DNA of 64,000 nt from Nonomuraea sediminis (GTDB lineage Bacteria; Actinomycetota; Actinomycetes; Streptosporangiales; Streptosporangiaceae), in NCBI RefSeq assembly GCF_018531495.1, contig NZ_JAHDTI010000002.1, forward strand, positions 992,001 to 1,056,000, read 5' to 3'. A program made the translations under genes and the position numbers. Of the stretch, positions 17,042-26,162 are shown in pieces; position 1 is the stretch's first letter; each line of letters opens with the position of its first letter. Under the pieces are notes generated by a model. It was given only the letters and a program-made list of their open reading frames with translations. It ran no database searches and was not told the origin of the DNA.

Positions 17042-18322
17042 CTATCGCGACTTCGTCCTCGTCGCGGCGGGCGTTGGGGTCTCGCTCGGCGTCGTCTGGG
17101 GCTTCTGTTCGCTGGCGAACTTCAAGTCGTTGACCTTCGTGATGCCGTCGGCGAGGCTGGTGGCCTCGATGCCGTCCTTTATCCGGGCCTGGTCCGGGGC
17201 GGAGAGCTTGGAGACGGACTTGCCCGTGCTCTGCGCCACCGAGAACAGCTGGAACGGCCCGACCTCCTGCGGGATGCCGCGATACACGACCACCTCGTCG
17301 CCCCTGGCTCCGACGAAGTACTGGTCCTGGGTCCAGTTCCAGCCGAAGTAGCCGCCGATGCCCACGGCGACGACCACGACTGCGAGCACGGTGACCAGCA
17401 CGGGCCACGCCCGACGACGCCTGACAGGACGGCGGGAGGCTCGCGCCTCCGGCTCGTCGAAGTCGTCATCGGAGATCACCGGCTGGGGTGCGGTCACCGC
17501 GCCTGATCGCCCCGGCGAGGTGTCCTGGGGGTTCGATCGCAGGCGGTTCATGCCCGCCGCGCCCACCACGGCCACCTCCGCGGGCACCTGTTGACCGTCG
17601 CTGACCTCCAGCACGTCCGCCAGCACGCAGGTGATGTTGTCCGGCCCGCCGCCCCTGTTCGCCAGGTCGATGAGCTGGCGGACGACCTCTTCAGGGTCGT
17701 CGATGTTGGTCAGCGTGGCGTGCAGCGTCTCGGCGCTCACCACGCCCGACAGGCCGTCGGAGCACAGCAGGTACCGGTCGCCCACCTGCGCCTCGCGCAG
17801 CGTCAGATCGGGATCGACCTCGCCGCTGCCGTCCAGCGCCCGCAGCAGGATCGAACGCTGCGGATGGGTGGCCGCCTCCTCCGGGGTGATGCGCCCGTCG
17901 TCGACCAGCTGCTGCACCAGCGTGTGGTCGTGGGTGATCTGGTAGAGCTCCCCGCGCCTGAGCAGGTAGGCGCGCGAGTCGCCGACGTGCACCAGGGCGA
18001 CCTGGGTGCCGTGCCAGAGCATGGCGGTGAGGGTGGTGCCCATCCCCTTGAGGCTGGGGTCGCGGCCGACCATCTCGTGCAGCTTGCGGTTGGCGTCGCG
18101 CACCGCGGCCTCGATGGCGTTGAGCAGGTCACCCCCCTGCTGGGCCTCCTCGAGTGAGGCCATTGCGGCGATGGCGACTGAGCTCGCCACCTCGCCGTGT
18201 GCGTGCCCGCCCATGCCGTCGGCGACGGCGAGCAGGCGGCCGCTAGCGTACGCCGAGTCCTCGTTCCCTTCGCGGAGGAGGCCGACGTCCGAGCGGGCGG
18301 CGTAGCGGAGTGCGATGGTCAT
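17042..18322 (-). CDS. pstP: PP2C-type Ser/Thr phosphatase PstP
   Basis: 426 residues. PP2C catalytic domain at about 5-235 with metal-binding aspartates in LLAVADGMGGHAHGEVAS, VHVGDSRAYL, LLCSDGLSGV and GGGPDNITCV. A linker with Arg-rich stretch precedes one transmembrane helix (AWPVLVTVLAVVVVAVGI...) and an extracellular domain of about 90 residues ending in a Thr/Pro tail. It reverses PknA/PknB phosphorylation. It overlaps fhaB by 4 bases and abuts rodA. Confidence 0.96.
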   Translation of the reverse strand: MTIALRYAARSDVGLLREGNEDSAYASGRLLAVADGMGGHAHGEVASSVAIAAMASLEEAQQGGDLLNAIEAAVRDANRKLHEMVGRDPSLKGMGTTLTAMLWHGTQVALVHVGDSRAYLLRRGELYQITHDHTLVQQLVDDGRITPEEAATHPQRSILLRALDGSGEVDPDLTLREAQVGDRYLLCSDGLSGVVSAETLHATLTNIDDPEEVVRQLIDLANRGGGPDNITCVLADVLEVSDGQQVPAEVAVVGAAGMNRLRSNPQDTSPGRSGAVTAPQPVISDDDFDEPEARASRRPVRRRRAWPVLVTVLAVVVVAVGIGGYFGWNWTQDQYFVGARGDEVVVYRGIPQEVGPFQLFSVAQSTGKSVSKLSAPDQARIKDGIEATSLADGITKVNDLKFASEQKPQTTPSETPTPAATRTKSR

Positions 18323-18789
18323 TTGCGCAATTCAATGACTGTTTTGCCGACGCGGATCGGAACACCGAGCGGCACCGGGGTCGGGCGGGTGACTTTTGAG
18401 CGGTCGAGATACGTGCCGTTGGTCGAACCGAGATCTTCCACGATCCACTGACCGTCCTGAGGGAAGAGCCGGGCATGCCGGCTGGATGCGTAGTCGTCAC
18501 TCACCACCAGCGTGGCGTCGTTCGCCCTGCCGATGGTGATGGGCGTCTCCGTGAGGTTAATGGTGGTGCCCTGCAACGGGCCACCTGTCACGATGAGCTG
18601 GCGTGGCTCACCCTTCTTGCTCTTGGGCTTGGCCACCGGTTTGGCGGGTTTCGCGCCTTTCCGCGGACCGGCGGGAGCCGTACGTGATCCGAACAAGTCT
18701 GTCCGGATCACGCCGACTGCGGCAATGACGAAGAACCACAGCACCGCCAGGAAGGCGAGCCGGATCAGCAGCAGCGTGAGCTCGGACAT
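18319..18789 (-). CDS. fhaB: FHA-domain membrane-anchored protein FhaB (FipA)
   Basis: 156 residues: one N-terminal transmembrane helix (LLLIRLAFLAVLWFFVIAAV), a Lys/Pro linker, then a C-terminal FHA domain (about 75-150) with the phosphothreonine-binding residues in TIGRANDATLVVSDDYASSRHARL and LGSTNGTYLD. FHA domains read phosphothreonine made by PknA/PknB and bring partners to division sites. Spaced 17 bases from fhaA and overlapping pstP. Confidence 0.95.
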   Translation of the reverse strand: MSELTLLLIRLAFLAVLWFFVIAAVGVIRTDLFGSRTAPAGPRKGAKPAKPVAKPKSKKGEPRQLIVTGGPLQGTTINLTETPITIGRANDATLVVSDDYASSRHARLFPQDGQWIVEDLGSTNGTYLDRSKVTRPTPVPLGVPIRVGKTVIELRK

Positions 18790-18806
18790 GGACCGCTTGT
18801 CTACCC

Positions 18807-19547
18807 CTAATCGCGCCGGAACACCAGGGTCGTGCGTCCCAACGTCACTCGCGTGCCGTTCTGGAGCTCGATCCTGCGTACCGGCTGGCCGTTGACGAAT
18901 GTGCCGTTCGTCGATCCGAGATCGACGAGGAACACCTGCGGACCTTCGACGCGCAGCTCCGCGTGATGGCGCGACACGCCGGGGTCGACGAGTCGAAGAT
19001 CGCAGTCGGTGCCCCTGCCGAGCAGGGTCACCGGCGTGGTCAGTTCGTAGGAGCGGTCGCCCTGCGGGTCGTCCTGGGTGGAGACCAGCAGCCTGGGCCG
19101 CCCGTTGAACGCGTTCGGCCGCGCGGGAGGCAGGTCGCTCGCCGGCTGGCGAATCTCGTCCTGCTCGACCGTGGCGCCGCGAATGACTCCCGACCGGATA
19201 CGGAACAGGCCGACAGCCAGGTCGGCAGCGGTCTCGAAACGAACCCGGACCGGTCCCACGAAGGAGTAGCCCTGCTCCTTGGCGTACTCCCTGGCGAGGT
19301 TGGCCAGCTCGTGGCTGATGCTGTCGGCGTAGACCTCAAGCCGTTCGCTGTCGGTTGTGGACAGCTCGACCACGAAATCGTTCGGTACGAGCGTCCGACC
19401 CTGAGCAACGATCGCCGCACGCTCGTCCATCTCACGCTGAACCGCGCTGGCGACCTCGACCGGCTGAAGGTCAGATTTGAACGCTCGCGCAAAGGCCCCC
19501 TCAACCAAGCCTTCGAGCCTTCGCTCGAAGCGCTGAAGGACTCCCAC
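18807..19547 (-). CDS. fhaA: FhaA, DUF3662 plus FHA domain protein
   Basis: 246 residues. The N-terminal DUF3662 domain (about 1-120; MGVLQRFERRLEGLVEGAFARAF) is joined by a short linker to a C-terminal FHA domain with LLGRGTDCDLRLVDPGVSRHHAEL and LGSTNGTFVNG. The linker is much shorter than the several-hundred-residue linker of the mycobacterial protein. FhaA binds phosphorylated MviN/CwlM-type partners to control lipid II flipping. First gene of the leftward operon; its promoter must lie in 19548-19707. Confidence 0.95.
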   Translation of the reverse strand: MGVLQRFERRLEGLVEGAFARAFKSDLQPVEVASAVQREMDERAAIVAQGRTLVPNDFVVELSTTDSERLEVYADSISHELANLAREYAKEQGYSFVGPVRVRFETAADLAVGLFRIRSGVIRGATVEQDEIRQPASDLPPARPNAFNGRPRLLVSTQDDPQGDRSYELTTPVTLLGRGTDCDLRLVDPGVSRHHAELRVEGPQVFLVDLGSTNGTFVNGQPVRRIELQNGTRVTLGRTTLVFRRD

Positions 19548-19707
19548 CGGGTACCTCCCTTCCTCCGTGCATATGACCCACGTGACGGTGTTTCCCGGCG
19601 CTCTTCAGCTGTCGCGCCCAGCTCCTCCGCTCCCGTGTCTTATGCGATCGTATCCGGGTTCAGTACCACCGGCTGTTCCGTGCTACTGTTTCTCCGCACC
19701 CAACAAA

Positions 19708-19790
19708 GGGCGGGTGGCGGAACGGCAGACGCGCACGGTTCAGGTCCGTGTGTCCGAAAGGACGTGAGGGTTCAAATCCCTCCTCGCCCA
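19708..19790 (+). tRNA. tRNA-Leu (anticodon CAG)
   Basis: 83 bases, GGGCGGG acceptor pairing with CTCGCCC (one G-U), discriminator A, long variable arm, and anticodon loop TTCAGGT giving CAG, which reads CUG. GGTTCAAATCC forms the T arm. CCA is not encoded. A leucine tRNA beside fhaA is also seen in mycobacteria. Confidence 0.95.
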
Positions 19791-20138
19791 CGCGACGACG
19801 GCGATCCTTGGTCGCGATTCCCTCGGGGGATCGCTCCCTCGGGTCGCCGCTCTATTTCTGCCCGGGGGGTAACCCCCGGACCCCCAGCGTCTAGACCCGA
19901 TGGTGGCTTGTCGCCGTCATCAGGGGTTAGCGCTGTTGCCGCTGGTTTTGCTTCTGGCTCGTCTTTTGCGTGGTGGCTCGTCGCCGTCATCGGGTTGGTG
20001 CTGTGCTTGGTGCAACTACCTTGGCGAACTGAGCCCCGACCCGCAAGGGCCGGGGCTTCTTTGTTTTCCTGTACGGCTCGCGGAGCTTAAGCCTTGGTGG
20101 TTGCAGCTTGCTTTCGGATGGCTTTCGCTCTGAGCGGA
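19791..20138. other. 348-bp intergenic region after tRNA-Leu with hairpin and imperfect direct repeat
   Basis: No convincing gene. CCGGGGG-GTAA-CCCCCGG (19862-19879) is a compact hairpin that may end the tRNA transcript. Starting with TGGTGGCT, a segment of about 34 bases at 19901 recurs at 19971 with the first 20 bases differing at one position. A second, terminator-like hairpin lies at 20032. Confidence 0.6.
20032..20066 (+). terminator. intrinsic terminator
   Basis: AGCCCCGACCC and GGGCCGGGGCT form an 11-position stem with one A-C mismatch and a GCAA loop, followed by TCTTTGTTTT on the plus strand. Confidence 0.75.
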
Positions 20139-21155
20139 TTATGCTGCCGTGGTTCGGGTGTCCAGGAGTTCGCCCAGGAGGTCTGTGAGGCTGACCATGC
20201 CGATGACCTGCTCTGATTGGTCGATCACAAGCGCCAAATGCGCTCGCGCGTCCTGGAGTGCGGCTACGGCTTCCGGGACCTGGGTGACGCAGGCCAGGCG
20301 TGGCATGGGTCTTGCCAGCTCCTCTGCGGTGCGCTCAGGGGCGAGCAGGGCATCGCGGGCGTGGAGGACGCCTTCCACACGATCGTTGGTGCCCACCAGG
20401 AGCCTGAGGTGGCCGCTTGTTCTGGCCGCTTCTCTGATCTCGGTGGCGGTTGCCCTGGGGAGGACCATCGTGGTGTCGGCGATGGGGACCATGAGGCGTT
20501 CTATGCCTTCTGCTTCCAGGCGGAGGGCTCTGGTCAGGAGGTCGTGTTCCTGTCTGTCCAGCAGGCCCATGCGGCCCGACTCGCCCACGAGCATGGCTAG
20601 CTGGCGGGGGGTTCTGGTGGTGGCCAGCTCGTCGCGGGGCTGGACGCCGAACAGGCGCAGGATGCCGTTCGTCAGGGCGTTCAGCACGCTCAGGAGCGGT
20701 CTCATCAGCCAGGTGAAGGCTCTGAACGGGAACGTCAGCAGCAGCGCGGCGCGCTCGGGGTGGGTCAGCGCCCAGGACTTGGGCGCCATCTCGCCGACGA
20801 CCATGTGCAGGAACGTGACCAGGGCCAGCGCGATGGTCAGCGAGATCGCGATCCGCAGGCCGTCCGGCACGCCGACGGCGCCGAAGACCGGCTCGAGCGC
20901 GTGCTCGATGGCGGGCTCGGTCACCTGACCCAGGCCCAGCGTGCACAGCGTGATGCCGAGCTGGGCGCCGGCCAGCATGAGCGACAGCCGTCGCCCGCCG
21001 CCCACAGCCGACTTGGCGGCGAGCCTGGTCAGACGGTTGCCGCCGGCCGCCGCCTCCTCCAGGCGGTGGCGGCGTGCCGAGACGAACGCGAACTCCGCGG
21101 CCACGAACAGCGCGTTGAAGGCCAGCAGGGCCAGGCTGACGAGCAGCATCGTCAT
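20139..21155 (-). CDS. CNNM/CorC-type hemolysin-family membrane protein (second of a pair)
   Basis: 338 residues. The start ATG overlaps the preceding gene stop by ATGA, which decides against an upstream in-frame start. A DUF21/CNNM transmembrane domain (about 1-180; ALLAFNALFVAAEFAFVSARRHRLE, MVVGEMAPKSWALT) is followed by a CBS pair (RLMVPIADTTMVLP ... VIDQSEQVIGMVSLTDLLGELL). It lacks the C-terminal CorC_HlyC domain of its neighbour. Proteins of this type are linked to Mg2+/Co2+ efflux. Probably forms a heteromer with the adjacent paralogue. Confidence 0.9.
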   Translation of the reverse strand: MTMLLVSLALLAFNALFVAAEFAFVSARRHRLEEAAAGGNRLTRLAAKSAVGGGRRLSLMLAGAQLGITLCTLGLGQVTEPAIEHALEPVFGAVGVPDGLRIAISLTIALALVTFLHMVVGEMAPKSWALTHPERAALLLTFPFRAFTWLMRPLLSVLNALTNGILRLFGVQPRDELATTRTPRQLAMLVGESGRMGLLDRQEHDLLTRALRLEAEGIERLMVPIADTTMVLPRATATEIREAARTSGHLRLLVGTNDRVEGVLHARDALLAPERTAEELARPMPRLACVTQVPEAVAALQDARAHLALVIDQSEQVIGMVSLTDLLGELLDTRTTAA

Positions 21156-22495
21156 CGGGCCACCTCCGCGGCCTGCTGGACGGGCGCCAGCCGCACCCAC
21201 TCGGGCACCCGGCGGTTGAGCGACAGCACGGTCAGCTCGGCCTCGGCCTCCTGCGGCTCGTCGGCGAACGGGTCGCTGTCGGGCGTGAAGGACACCGTGA
21301 CCGCGTCGCCCGGCTCGGGCATCCGTCCCAGCCTGGCCAGGACAAGGCCGCCGAGCGTGTCGTACTCGTCGCTCTCGGGCAGCGCGATGCCGGTAGCCCG
21401 CTCGACCTCGTCGAGCCTGAGCCGGCCCGGCACGTCCCAGCCGCCGTCGGGCTGCTCGACCACGCCGGCGGGCTCCGGGTCGTTCTCGTCCATCAGCTCG
21501 CCCACCAGCTCCTCGGCCAGGTCCTCGACCGTGATCACGCCGGCCAGGTCACCGTACTCGTCGATGACGCAGGCGATCTCGTCCTTGCCGGCCCGCATCC
21601 TGTCCAGTACGGCAGGCAGCGGCAGCGAGTCGGGCACCAGCAGCGGCGGCCGGGTGACGTCGCCCACGGTCCCGTCCTCGAGCCCGGCGGCCAGCAGTTC
21701 GCGCACGCCGGTCACGCCGAGCACGTCGCCGTCATCGCCGAGCACCGGGTAGCGGGAGTGCCCGTACATGCGCATGGCCTCGAGCAGCTCGGCCAGCGGC
21801 TGCCCGCCCCTGAGCACGACCACGCGCGGCCGCGGCACCATGATCTCCTCCGCGGTCCTGTCGCCGAACTCCAGCGCTCGCTCGAGCAGCTCCGACAGGC
21901 GCGGCGGCAGCTCACCGGCCTGGGTGGACTCGGCGATGATCCGGGAGAGCTCCTCAGGGGTCGCGCCGTGCTCCACCTCCTCGACCGGCTCGATGCCGAC
22001 GCGCCGCAGCAGGCCGGTGGCCGCCGAGTCGAACAGCCGGACCAGGGGCCCCACCGCGGCCAGGTAGACCAGCGTGGAGGCGGCCAGGAACTTGGCCACG
22101 GGCTCGGGCCTGGCGATGCCCAGGTTCTTGGGAGCGAGCTCGCCCAGCACCATCTGGACGACGGTGGCGACGAAGACCCCGATCGCCACCGAGACTCCCG
22201 TCACCATCGGGCTCGGCAGCGCCGTGAGCCAGGGACGCACCAGTGCGGCGATGGCGGGCTCGGCCAGGAAACCCACGAGCAGGGCGGTGACGGTGATGCC
22301 CAGCTGCGCGCCGGACAACATGAAAGAAAGACGTGAGGTCACCTGCAGGGCCTTTTCGGCTGCTCTGTCGCCGGAGGCGGCCTGCTCGCGCAGGATGCCG
22401 CGGTCCGCGGCGACGAAGGCGAACTCCTGGGCGACGAAGTAGCCCGTCGCGGCGGTGAGCAGGAAGAGGGCGATCAGCCCGAGATAGGCGCTCAC
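21152..22495 (-). CDS. CNNM/CorC-type hemolysin-family membrane protein (first of a pair)
   Basis: 447 residues: a CNNM/DUF21 membrane domain (LTAATGYFVAQEFAFVAADRG ... MVLGELAPKNLGIARPEP), two CBS motifs (IMVPRPRVVVL; CVIDEYGDLAGVITVEDLAEELVGE) and a C-terminal transporter-associated domain (WDVPGRLRLDEVERATGIALPES...DTLGGLV). This full architecture is that of magnesium/cobalt efflux-type proteins. Overlaps the second paralogue by 4 bases. A 7-bp inverted repeat lies just upstream of its start. Confidence 0.92.
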   Translation of the reverse strand: MSAYLGLIALFLLTAATGYFVAQEFAFVAADRGILREQAASGDRAAEKALQVTSRLSFMLSGAQLGITVTALLVGFLAEPAIAALVRPWLTALPSPMVTGVSVAIGVFVATVVQMVLGELAPKNLGIARPEPVAKFLAASTLVYLAAVGPLVRLFDSAATGLLRRVGIEPVEEVEHGATPEELSRIIAESTQAGELPPRLSELLERALEFGDRTAEEIMVPRPRVVVLRGGQPLAELLEAMRMYGHSRYPVLGDDGDVLGVTGVRELLAAGLEDGTVGDVTRPPLLVPDSLPLPAVLDRMRAGKDEIACVIDEYGDLAGVITVEDLAEELVGELMDENDPEPAGVVEQPDGGWDVPGRLRLDEVERATGIALPESDEYDTLGGLVLARLGRMPEPGDAVTVSFTPDSDPFADEPQEAEAELTVLSLNRRVPEWVRLAPVQQAAEVAR

Positions 22496-22516
22496 CGCAG
22501 TGAGCCTTCAGAGGAA

Positions 22517-22534
22517 CCCGTGCACGCGCACGGG
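22517..22534. repeat. perfect inverted repeat in the CNNM/LCP divergent region
   Basis: CCCGTGC-ACGC-GCACGGG lies 22 bases upstream of the 22495 start within the 245-bp region separating two divergent genes. It may be an operator or a leader hairpin of the CNNM transcript; nothing else of note is visible in the region. Confidence 0.45.
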
Positions 22535-22740
22535 CGACTACTCCAAGGGTCCGGAGCGGACACGATCATCCTTTCGATAGACGCAGTCCGTAAACGGTAA
22601 CGATCCTGGTGGCTCCAATGTTTCCGGGGTGGCGTTCCGCGAGTTTGTGCGTACTTTTCCGTTGCAAAACCTTGGCGAGATGTCTGCACTGGTTGGTGAC
22701 CCGACGTAGCGTTTATGGCACCCGAAGGAAGAGGACACCA

Positions 22741-23949
22741 GTGCAAGAGGACGAGCGGACGCGAGCCATGCGCCAGCCGGGCGACGGCCGGCCGCTGCCG
22801 CGCCAGGAGCCTGACCGCCTGCGCTCCGGTGGCGCTCCGGCCCACCAGATCCCGTCCGCCCCCTCGGACGACGACGAGCCTCGCGCCCGCTCCCGGGTGT
22901 ACGGCAAGCAGCGTGGCGGCAACAGCCCCGTCCAGCCCCTGAAGTCCCGAGGCGAGCCCGCGGGTCCCAAGCCGCCGCGCGGCCCCCGCAGGGGGTTCCC
23001 GTGGAAGCTGGCGCTCGGCCTGCTGGCCGGGCTGCTGGTGGTGCTGCTGGTGGCCGCGGTCGGCGGGTTCTTCTGGATCAACGGCCGCATCAAGGGCATC
23101 GACGGCGTCCTGGCCGACTACCCGGGCAGGGTGGCCGACACGCCGGGCACGAACTGGCTGCTGGTCGGTTCCGACAGCCGCAAGGGCCTGTCGGCCGCCG
23201 ATCGCAAGAAGCTGGCCACCGGCCGCGCCGCGGGCCAGCGCACCGACTCGATGATGCTGCTGCACATCTCCGACAACGGTGACAAGCCCACGCTGGTGAG
23301 CCTGCCGCGCGACTCGGCGGTGACGATCCCCGGCAAGGGCCGCAACAAGCTCAACGCCGCCTACGCCTTCGGCGGACCCAAGCTGCTGGTCCAGACGGTG
23401 GAGACGGTCACCGGCGTGCACGTGGACCACTACATGGAGATCGGCTTCGCCGGCTTCGTGGGCATCGTCGACGCGGTCGGCGGCGTCGAGATCGACGTGC
23501 GCGCCGACGTCAACGACCCCAAGGCCGGGCTGAACCTGAAGAAGGGCAAGCAGGTGCTCACCGGCGGGCAGGCGCTCGGCTACGTCCGCACCCGCAAGGG
23601 CGGCGCGCTGCCCGACTTCGAGCGGACCAAGCGCCAGCGCCAGTTCCTCGGCGCGGTGCTGAAGAAGGCGACCAGCCCCGGCGTGCTGATCAACCCGTTC
23701 ACCTCGATCCCGCTGGCGATGGCCGCGACCGACTCCGTCACCGTCGACGCGGGCGCCGGCGCCTTCGACATGCTGTCGCTGGCCAGGGCGATGGGCGGCG
23801 GCCCGGTCACCACGGTCGTCCCCTTCGGCGGCAACACCAACGCCGGCGGCGGCTCGGCCGTCCAGTGGGACAGGACCAAGGCGCTGGCCCTGTTCAACGC
23901 GTTGAAGGACGACAAGCCCGTCCCGCAGGACGTCCTGGACAAGGGCTAG
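22741..23949 (+). CDS. LytR-CpsA-Psr (LCP) family wall-polymer ligase
   Basis: 402 residues from a GTG preceded by GAAGGAAGAGGA. A cytoplasmic disordered N terminus of about 85 residues rich in Arg/Pro, one transmembrane helix (about 90-115), then the LCP catalytic domain: NWLLVGSDSRKG, GQRTDSMMLLHIS, LVSLPRDSAVTIPG (Arg/Asp), KLNAAYAFGG and GYVRTRKGGALPDFERTKRQRQFL. LCP enzymes attach teichoic-acid-like or arabinogalactan polymers from polyprenol carriers to peptidoglycan outside the membrane. The glycosyltransferases near 40-46 kb may supply such polymers. Confidence 0.94.
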   Translation: MQEDERTRAMRQPGDGRPLPRQEPDRLRSGGAPAHQIPSAPSDDDEPRARSRVYGKQRGGNSPVQPLKSRGEPAGPKPPRGPRRGFPWKLALGLLAGLLVVLLVAAVGGFFWINGRIKGIDGVLADYPGRVADTPGTNWLLVGSDSRKGLSAADRKKLATGRAAGQRTDSMMLLHISDNGDKPTLVSLPRDSAVTIPGKGRNKLNAAYAFGGPKLLVQTVETVTGVHVDHYMEIGFAGFVGIVDAVGGVEIDVRADVNDPKAGLNLKKGKQVLTGGQALGYVRTRKGGALPDFERTKRQRQFLGAVLKKATSPGVLINPFTSIPLAMAATDSVTVDAGAGAFDMLSLARAMGGGPVTTVVPFGGNTNAGGGSAVQWDRTKALALFNALKDDKPVPQDVLDKG

Positions 23950-24608
23950 CCGCCCGAGGCGCCCGCCGTGGTGCTGACGCTGACGGCCGCGGAGATCGCC
24001 GCGATCATGGCGCCGTTGATCGCCGCGATCGTCTGCGCGACGGCGTCGGCCGCCCAGGTGCCCTCGGAGATCTCCTTGATCCGCGCCTTGCTCGCTTCGG
24101 GGAAGGCCTTGCGGTCGAGCTTGGCCGCGTGCAGCAGCGCGATGAGCACGGCGGTGCGCGGCTCGGGCTCCCCGCCCGCGAGCGCGCTGGAGACCCGCTC
24201 GCGGACCTCGAGCTCGACGGAGGGGTCGGCCTCCGGCCAGCGGCTGGCGGGGAACATGCCGAGAACCTTGCGCTGCTGCTCGCTGAGCACGCCGCGCTCG
24301 GCCAGCCCGTTCAGCAGCCGGTTGCGGAGCTTGCCCGACTGGAGCTTCTGCACCCACCACGCCGGCCTGCGTTCCTTGCCGTCCTCGGCCATGCGGGCGA
24401 GCGCGGCGTCGAGTTCGGTCTCGCCGAGCGGGGTGGCGTCCCTGACAGTGACCTTCTTCTTCGACAGCTCCAGCCGCTCGTTCACCGCCAGCTCGGCCAG
24501 CAGCGCTCCCGCCAGGGCCGCGTCGAGCGGGATGCCGCTGATGACGGGCTTGCCCTCCTGATCGGAGTAGGCCAGCAGGAGCAGTTCCTCCGCGATCGTC
24601 ACAGTCAT
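23946..24608 (-). CDS. GPP34-family (Golgi phosphoprotein 3-like) protein
   Basis: 220 residues with the family opening TIAEELLLLAYSDQEGKPV and an all-helical body containing LDAALAGALLAELA and HAAKLDRKAFP. Eukaryotic GPP34/GOLPH3 binds phosphatidylinositol 4-phosphate; in actinomycetes the family is expanded and its role is unknown, possibly membrane-phospholipid binding. The Ala-rich C terminus could lie on a membrane. Convergent with the LCP gene by a 4-base overlap. Confidence 0.85.
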   Translation of the reverse strand: MTVTIAEELLLLAYSDQEGKPVISGIPLDAALAGALLAELAVNERLELSKKKVTVRDATPLGETELDAALARMAEDGKERRPAWWVQKLQSGKLRNRLLNGLAERGVLSEQQRKVLGMFPASRWPEADPSVELEVRERVSSALAGGEPEPRTAVLIALLHAAKLDRKAFPEASKARIKEISEGTWAADAVAQTIAAINGAMIAAISAAVSVSTTAGASGG

Positions 24609-24631
24609 GCCTCAGACACTAACGTGCGGTT

Positions 24632-25237
24632 ATGGCTATTTCAGCGGACCTGCACGCGCTCGGCACGCCCTTGTTGGACAAGCAGCTCGCGCACCCCACC
24701 GTGGCCGGGATCGGGCGTGGCGACCTGCCGGAGCCGGTGTTCCGGTCGTGGCTGGAGCAGGACTACCTGTTCCTGCTGGACTACGTGCGGGTGTTCTCCC
24801 GGCTGGCCTGGCAGGCGCCCGCCGGGCACCTGGGCGACCTGGTGGACCTGGCGCACACCACCTTCCACGACGAGCTGAACCTGCACAGGTCCATGTCGGC
24901 GGAGTTCGGCGCCGACCTCGACGGCGCGGTCAAGGGGCCCGCCTGCGCGGCCTACACCGCCTTCCTGCTCGAGTCGGCCGGTAACTACGCCGAGGGACTG
25001 GCGGCGCTCTACCCGTGCATGTGGGGCTACTCGAAGCTCGGCAGGAAGCTGGCCGAGAACCCGCCGGCCGAGCCGCGCTACCGGGCCTGGGTGGACACCT
25101 ACGCCGATCCGGGGTTCGCCGCCCTGGCCGAGCGTATCGCCCAGATGATCGACGAGGCCGCCCCCGACCCCGGACGGGCCAGGGAGCTGTTCGCCCAGGG
25201 CATGGCGCACGAGCTGGCGTTCTGGGACGTGCCGTAA
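24632..25237 (+). CDS. TenA-family thiaminase II / aminopyrimidine aminohydrolase
   Basis: 201 residues covering the whole helical TenA fold: WLEQDYLFLLDYVRVFSRL near the N terminus, FHDELNLHRSMS, and LYPCMWGYSKLGRKL, where the cysteine sits at the catalytic position of TenA-C enzymes. These hydrolyse aminopyrimidine or thiamine to hydroxymethylpyrimidine for salvage. No TPP riboswitch precedes it. The cytX-type transporter at 31.9 kb would import the same pyrimidine. Confidence 0.88.
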   Translation: MAISADLHALGTPLLDKQLAHPTVAGIGRGDLPEPVFRSWLEQDYLFLLDYVRVFSRLAWQAPAGHLGDLVDLAHTTFHDELNLHRSMSAEFGADLDGAVKGPACAAYTAFLLESAGNYAEGLAALYPCMWGYSKLGRKLAENPPAEPRYRAWVDTYADPGFAALAERIAQMIDEAAPDPGRARELFAQGMAHELAFWDVP

Positions 25238-25238
25238 C

Positions 25239-25258
25239 CGTCCACAGGCTGTGGACAG
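25239..25258. promoter_or_regulatory. inverted pair of DnaA-box-like sequences
   Basis: CGTCCACA followed by TGTGGACAG, two DnaA-box-like nonamers facing each other in the 39-base gap between tenA and the glycosylase gene. They match the actinobacterial pattern ending TCCACA at 6 core bases. Confidence 0.4.
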
Positions 25259-25276
25259 TGCCCGTACCCTGGTGCC

Positions 25277-26155
25277 ATGCCGGAACTTCCCGAAGTGGCC
25301 TCGCTCACCGACTTCCTGCGCGAGCGGGCCGTCGGCCACGCGGTCCTCGGCGTCGACGTGGTGGCCTTCCAGGCACTGAAGACCTTCGACCCGCCGGTCA
25401 GCGCGCTGAGCGGGCTGACGGTCACAGGCGTCTCCAGGCACGGCAAGTTCCTCGACCTGGACTGTGACGGACTGCACCTGATCATCCATCTGGCCAGGGC
25501 GGGCTGGCTGCGCTGGAAGGAGGACCTGTCGGGCGCCAAGCCGGTGCGACCCGGCAAGGGTCCCCTCGCGGTCCGGGTACGGCTGTCGCCGAACGAGCTG
25601 GGCCTGGCGCCGGGGTTCGAGCTGACCGAGGCCGGCACGCAGAAGCGGCTGGCCGTCTACGTCACCAAGGACCCGCGGGAGGTGCCCGGCGTCGCCGCGC
25701 TCGGCCCCGACCCGCTCGCCGAGTCGTTCACGGTCGAGGTGCTCAAGGGGATCCTGGGCGGCAACCGTACGCAGATCAAGGGGTTGCTGCGCGACCAGAA
25801 GGTGATCGCGGGGATCGGCAACGCCTACTCCGACGAGGTGCTGCACGCGGCGAGGATGTCGCCGTTCAAGATCGCGGCGACGCTGACCGACGAGCAGGTC
25901 GCCGGCCTGCACGAGGCCATCGTGACCACGCTGCGCGAGGCCGTGGAGCGGGCGCACGGGGTGGCGGCCAAGGACCTCAAGGCCGAGAAGAAGTCCGGGC
26001 TGCGCGTGCACAACAGGACCGGGCAGCCGTGCGATGTATGCGGCGACACGATCCGCGAGGTGTCGTTCGCCGACTCCTCGCTGCAGTACTGCCCGACCTG
26101 CCAGACCGGCGGGAAGCCGTTGGCCGACCGCCGCATGTCCAAGCTGCTGAAATGA
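25277..26155 (+). CDS. Fpg/Nei-family DNA glycosylase
   Basis: 292 residues. The catalytic N terminus PELPEV (Pro2 nucleophile, Glu3) is intact, followed by the beta sandwich, the helix-two-turn-helix segment IKGLLRDQKVIAGIGNAYSDE and a C-terminal zinc finger CDVC...CPTC. It removes oxidised bases and nicks at abasic sites. Actinobacteria hold several Fpg/Nei paralogues and this one is less canonical than MutM, so the exact lesion range is open. It lies 7 bases ahead of a rhodanese gene. Confidence 0.92.
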   Translation: MPELPEVASLTDFLRERAVGHAVLGVDVVAFQALKTFDPPVSALSGLTVTGVSRHGKFLDLDCDGLHLIIHLARAGWLRWKEDLSGAKPVRPGKGPLAVRVRLSPNELGLAPGFELTEAGTQKRLAVYVTKDPREVPGVAALGPDPLAESFTVEVLKGILGGNRTQIKGLLRDQKVIAGIGNAYSDEVLHAARMSPFKIAATLTDEQVAGLHEAIVTTLREAVERAHGVAAKDLKAEKKSGLRVHNRTGQPCDVCGDTIREVSFADSSLQYCPTCQTGGKPLADRRMSKLLK

Positions 26156-26162
26156 TGGAAGC

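Noticed and set aside
19901..20004. Direct repeat next to tRNA-Leu as an integration site
   Set aside because: The copies do not include tRNA sequence, are only 70 bp apart and no integrase or foreign gene lies between them.
19900..20133. 77-codon frame after tRNA-Leu
   Set aside because: It crosses the terminator hairpin and the imperfect direct repeat and is cysteine/tryptophan-rich without pattern.
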